Source: REEP01 sp964603915 (GTDB lineage: Bacteria; Pseudomonadota; Alphaproteobacteria; Rhodospirillales; Defluviicoccaceae). From it: a stretch of 9,623 bases of DNA. Where the stretch lies: the NCBI GenBank assembly GCA_964603915.1, contig CAZRWU010000129.1, positions 1 to 9,623 of the forward strand. The letters are read 5' to 3'. The notes beneath the pieces are model-generated. The model searched no databases. It saw only the letters and a program-made list of their open reading frames with translations, and was not told where the DNA came from. Shown here one piece after another: positions 7,436 through 9,623 of the stretch. The position numbers and the translations under genes are program-made. Each line of letters begins with the position of its first letter. The stretch's first letter is position 1.

Positions 7436-8770
7436 GTGCGCCGTTTCCTGCCTGCAAAGGTTCTCATCGCGGCATTGGTTTCGAGCTTGGCGACGCCAAG
7501 CCATGCACGCGCCGAACAACTTGAAACGCTCCTGATCCAATTGCTCGCTACCCATCCGCAAATCCAATCACAACGGGCGCAAGTGGAATCGGCGCGCAAA
7601 ACAGTCGACCGCGCGCGAGCGCGCTACCTTCCCGAAGTCGAGGTCAGCGGCGCCGTCGGACCGGCTTATATCCGTACGGATGTGCAAACCGAGGCGGGCC
7701 AGCCGCCGTTCGACGCAACGCAGCAAGTCGCCCGGTTGAACATCACTCAGAACGTCTTCGACGGTTTTGCAACGCCGGCGCAGGTCAAGATCGCACGCCT
7801 CAATACGGAGGTCACCCGCCTGACGCTTGACGAGACGCAGCAGAACATTCTTTTCGATGGCATCGCCGCCTACATTGAAGTGCTCCGGCAGTCCGATCTG
7901 ATCGCCCTGGCGCGTCTCAGCGAGGCTTCGATCATGCGGCAGGCGGAATTGGAGGACGAGAGAGTCGAGCGTGGCGCCGGCATCACGGTCGATGTGCTGC
8001 AGGCAAAATCCCGGCTTCAGATTGCCAAGGAGCGCCGCGTCACCTTTGAAGGCGCGCTGCAGAACGCGGTCACACGCTTCACACAGATCTTCAATGTTGT
8101 CCCCCGGATGGAGGCGATGAGCGTGCCGATGCCGCCGGTTGCCGCCCTTCCGCCCGATCTTGACGTCGCCGTCGATGAAGCTTCCGACAGGAACCCGACA
8201 ATCGGCAGCAGTCTCGCTTCCGTCGAGCTTGCGTCAGAACGCCGTCGTCTCGCCCGCTCCGACTACTTCCCCCGTTTCGATATCGTCGGGTCGGCCAACT
8301 ATGAAAAAAACTACGATCTGCTGCCGGGAACCAGGAATGACGTGTCCGTCGTCTTGACGGCGACGTGGCAGCTGTTCGATGGATTCGCGACGCGCGCCAA
8401 CGTTGCGCAGACCGCCTATGACTACCAAGCCAGCCGCGATAATCATGACGCCTCCGTCCGTGGCGTGGTCGAGGCAACGCGGCTGGCGTGGCAGCAACTG
8501 ACCACCGCCCGCCAGCGCGTGAGCCTTCTCGAAAACGCGGTCGAAATCGCCGATGAAGTGTTCGATGCACGCTCGCGTTTGCGCGAGGCGGGGAACGAGA
8601 CGGTGATCAATGTTCTGATCGCCGAGGATGAAGTCAATAACGCGAGGATAAACCTGACGATCGCCCGTTACGATGCCCTTCTCGCCGTCTACCAGCTCCT
8701 GCTCGCCACCGGCCGCCTCGATCTCGACACCCTCAACACCCGCGGTTCCGCGGCCGCGATCAAGCCTTGA
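7436..8770 (+). CDS. TolC-family outer-membrane efflux/type I secretion channel protein
   Basis: A 444-residue protein from the GTG at 7436. It starts with a signal peptide of about 26 residues: basic MRRF, a hydrophobic core, then the site SHARA/EQ. There is no lipobox cysteine, so it is not a lipoprotein of the OprM type. The mature part shows the internal duplication typical of the outer-membrane efflux family. The strand motif FDGFAT occurs twice, at residues 108-113 and 314-319, each followed by a long helical region (residues 176-194 RVERGAGITVDVLQAKSRL; about 381-400 RLREAGNETVINVLIAEDEV). A trimer would form an outer-membrane barrel with a periplasmic alpha-helical tunnel, passing substrate from an inner-membrane pump. 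The length fits the TolC/AggA-like secretion group. No membrane-fusion protein, ABC or RND gene is adjacent, so substrate and partners are unknown. The last codons overlap a truncated convergent SDR gene by 11 bases. Confidence 0.92.
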   Translation: MRRFLPAKVLIAALVSSLATPSHARAEQLETLLIQLLATHPQIQSQRAQVESARKTVDRARARYLPEVEVSGAVGPAYIRTDVQTEAGQPPFDATQQVARLNITQNVFDGFATPAQVKIARLNTEVTRLTLDETQQNILFDGIAAYIEVLRQSDLIALARLSEASIMRQAELEDERVERGAGITVDVLQAKSRLQIAKERRVTFEGALQNAVTRFTQIFNVVPRMEAMSVPMPPVAALPPDLDVAVDEASDRNPTIGSSLASVELASERRRLARSDYFPRFDIVGSANYEKNYDLLPGTRNDVSVVLTATWQLFDGFATRANVAQTAYDYQASRDNHDASVRGVVEATRLAWQQLTTARQRVSLLENAVEIADEVFDARSRLREAGNETVINVLIAEDEVNNARINLTIARYDALLAVYQLLLATGRLDLDTLNTRGSAAAIKP

Positions 8771-8771
8771 T
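8759..8771. repeat. 13-bp palindrome containing both convergent stop codons
   Basis: ATCAAG-C-CTTGAT is a perfect inverted repeat with a one-base centre. The TGA of the tolC-like gene (8768-8770) lies in its right arm. The TGA of the truncated SDR frame, read on the minus strand (8760-8762), lies in its left arm. It is too short and lacks a T-run, so a terminator function is unlikely. Confidence 0.6.
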
Positions 8772-9077
8772 TCCAAACACGCGATCTGCCTCGGCCGCGC
8801 CAAGTCCTCGGCCGGCATTGGCGAGAAGCGCTTCGACAGGCCGGCCCTTGGCTGCGGCGTAGAGCTTATCGACGCCTTCGGTTGTGGCGAGATCGACCTC
8901 GATTGCTTCGACCGACGCGCCAAGGCGACGAAAATCCTCCGCGGCCGTGTGGATCTCGGGCTCGTCGGCGGCGATCAACAAGTCAAAGCCGTTCTGCGCG
9001 CATTGCTTGGCCAGTTCATAGCCAATGCCAGTGGACGCGCCTGTAACGATGGCAAGGGAACGAGAGTCTAAAGACAT
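8760..9077 (-). pseudogene. 5' fragment of a short-chain dehydrogenase/reductase (SDR) gene
   Basis: The 105-codon frame begins with a clear classical-SDR Rossmann half: cofactor motif TGASTGIG at residues 12-19, an acidic residue after the second strand (AADEP), VDLA at 61-64 and the NAG motif at 87-89. SDRs are normally about 250 residues and carry a catalytic Ser and a YxxxK pair further on; none of that is present. SDR-like sequence stops at about residue 93 (near position 8795). A short unrelated tail (AAEADRVFGIKA) follows and stops inside the end of the convergent tolC-like gene. The other minus-strand frames beyond this point do not resume an SDR, so a deletion or rearrangement explains it better than a frameshift. 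The 5' end is intact: ATG at 9077 with a GGAGA ribosome site. It follows the zinc ADH by 31 bases, so the two were probably one operon. The product cannot be an active dehydrogenase. Confidence 0.85.
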
Positions 9078-9083
9078 GCGTGA

Positions 9084-9088
9084 TCTCC
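9084..9088 (-). promoter_or_regulatory. Ribosome binding site of the truncated SDR gene
   Basis: GGAGA on the minus strand lies 6 bases before the ATG at 9077. It is the strongest ribosome site in the window, and shows that the 5' end of the broken gene is intact. Confidence 0.65.
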
Positions 9089-9108
9089 AAACCCGATGTC
9101 GATAACGC

Positions 9109-9623
9109 TCAGGGCTTCATCACCACCTTGATGCAGCCGTCCTGCTTGTCGCGGAACGCCTTATAAAGCTCAGGTCCCTCTTCGAGAGTGGCGCGATGGG
9201 TGATGACGAACGACGGATCGATCTCGCCGTTCTGCACTTTTTCCAATAGCGGAGCGAGATAGCGATGCGTATGGGTCTGCCCCGTTTTCATGGTGAGACC
9301 CTTGTTCATGTAGGCGCCGAAAGGAATCTTATCGACGACTCCGACATAGACTCCCGGCACCGAGATCGTGCCGCCCTTGCGGCAGCACATGATGACCTCG
9401 CGAAGCACGCTGGGCCGGTCGGTGGCAAGGTAGACCGCTGCTTTCGCCTTGTCGAGAATCGAGCCGATGGCGCCGCCGGCATGGGCCTCCGTGCCGACGG
9501 CGTCGATGCAGCGGTCCGGGCCACGCCCGCCGGTCATCTCCATGAGACGATCGTAAACGTCGGCATTGTCGAAATTGATTGTCTCCGCCTTGCCCTGCTC
9601 TTGCGCCATGGCCAGACGTTCCG
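9109..9623 (-). CDS. Zinc-dependent alcohol dehydrogenase, glutathione-independent formaldehyde dehydrogenase-like (partial, 5' end outside window)
   Basis: The frame enters from the right edge and ends at TGA 9109-9111, showing the last 171 codons. It is the C-terminal half of a medium-chain dehydrogenase: the end of the NAD-binding fold (ERLAMAQEQGKAETINF), then EMTGGRGPDRCIDAVG, DRPSVLREVIMCCRKGG, SVPGVYVG, MNKGLTMKTGQTHTHRY, GEIDPSFVITHRATLEEGP and the ending FRDKQDGCIKVVMKP. These blocks match the FdhA-like subgroup of zinc ADHs, which are usually about 380-400 residues. The zinc-binding residues and glycine-rich loop lie outside the window. The exact substrate (an alcohol, aldehyde or formaldehyde adduct) cannot be decided. 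An internal ATG at 9609 is not the start, because the conserved sequence continues upstream of it. The truncated SDR follows 31 bases downstream on the same strand. Confidence 0.92.
   Translation of the reverse strand, partial: ERLAMAQEQGKAETINFDNADVYDRLMEMTGGRGPDRCIDAVGTEAHAGGAIGSILDKAKAAVYLATDRPSVLREVIMCCRKGGTISVPGVYVGVVDKIPFGAYMNKGLTMKTGQTHTHRYLAPLLEKVQNGEIDPSFVITHRATLEEGPELYKAFRDKQDGCIKVVMKP

Noticed and set aside
8735..8800. Bidirectional terminator between the convergent genes
   Set aside because: The palindromes here are short or purely GC and no T-run follows on either strand.
8234..8923. 229-codon minus-strand frame across the tolC-like 3' end, tested as a frameshifted continuation of the SDR
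   Set aside because: Its translation shows no YxxxK or other SDR features and lies antisense to conserved TolC helices, so the SDR is truncated and not merely frameshifted.

Overview
The window is GC-rich chromosomal DNA with codon use strongly biased to G/C in third positions. The protein types (a PAS-rich hybrid kinase with a GGIAHDFNNLL H-box, a fused 5-oxoprolinase, a TolC-type outer-membrane protein and a formaldehyde-dehydrogenase-like zinc ADH followed by an SDR) suggest a Gram-negative proteobacterium, most likely an alphaproteobacterium such as a member of the Hyphomicrobiales. The taxonomy is inferred from gene flavour only. No mobile element, CRISPR array, tRNA or rRNA gene was recognised.

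Layout. (1) Positions 1-3037, minus strand: a two-gene signalling operon. The promoter-proximal gene is a 133-residue receiver-only response regulator. Eight bases downstream begins a large membrane-bound hybrid sensor histidine kinase (two membrane segments, periplasmic domain, three PAS domains, HisKA, HATPase, start of a C-terminal receiver). The kinase is open along its whole visible length of 875 codons and runs off the left edge. (2) Positions 3038-3614: a 577-bp gap between divergent genes. Its right-hand half is AT-richer and carries several short inverted repeats. (3) Positions 3615-7316, plus strand: a 1,233-residue fused HyuA-HyuB protein of the ATP-dependent 5-oxoprolinase type. 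(4) Positions 7317-7435: a short gap with a good sigma70-like promoter. (5) Positions 7436-8770, plus strand: a secreted TolC-family outer-membrane channel protein. (6) Positions 8760-9077, minus strand: the first ~93 residues of a short-chain dehydrogenase, cut off before its catalytic residues and ending inside the last codons of the tolC-like gene. (7) Positions 9109-9623, minus strand: the C-terminal part of a zinc-dependent alcohol/formaldehyde dehydrogenase that enters from the right edge.

How the parts relate. The response regulator and kinase almost certainly work as one phosphorelay, but the regulator has no output domain and no Hpt protein is visible, so its target is unknown. The oxoprolinase faces away from the signalling operon across the shared gap; control of one by the other is possible but unproven. 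The TolC-like protein has its own promoter and none of the usual periplasmic adaptor or ABC/RND partners beside it. The ADH and SDR form an operon-like pair in which the SDR has lost its 3' two-thirds. The place where SDR similarity stops, next to the tolC stop codon, looks like a rearrangement breakpoint and is the clearest anomaly here. I did not find evidence for a wholly new multi-gene system.
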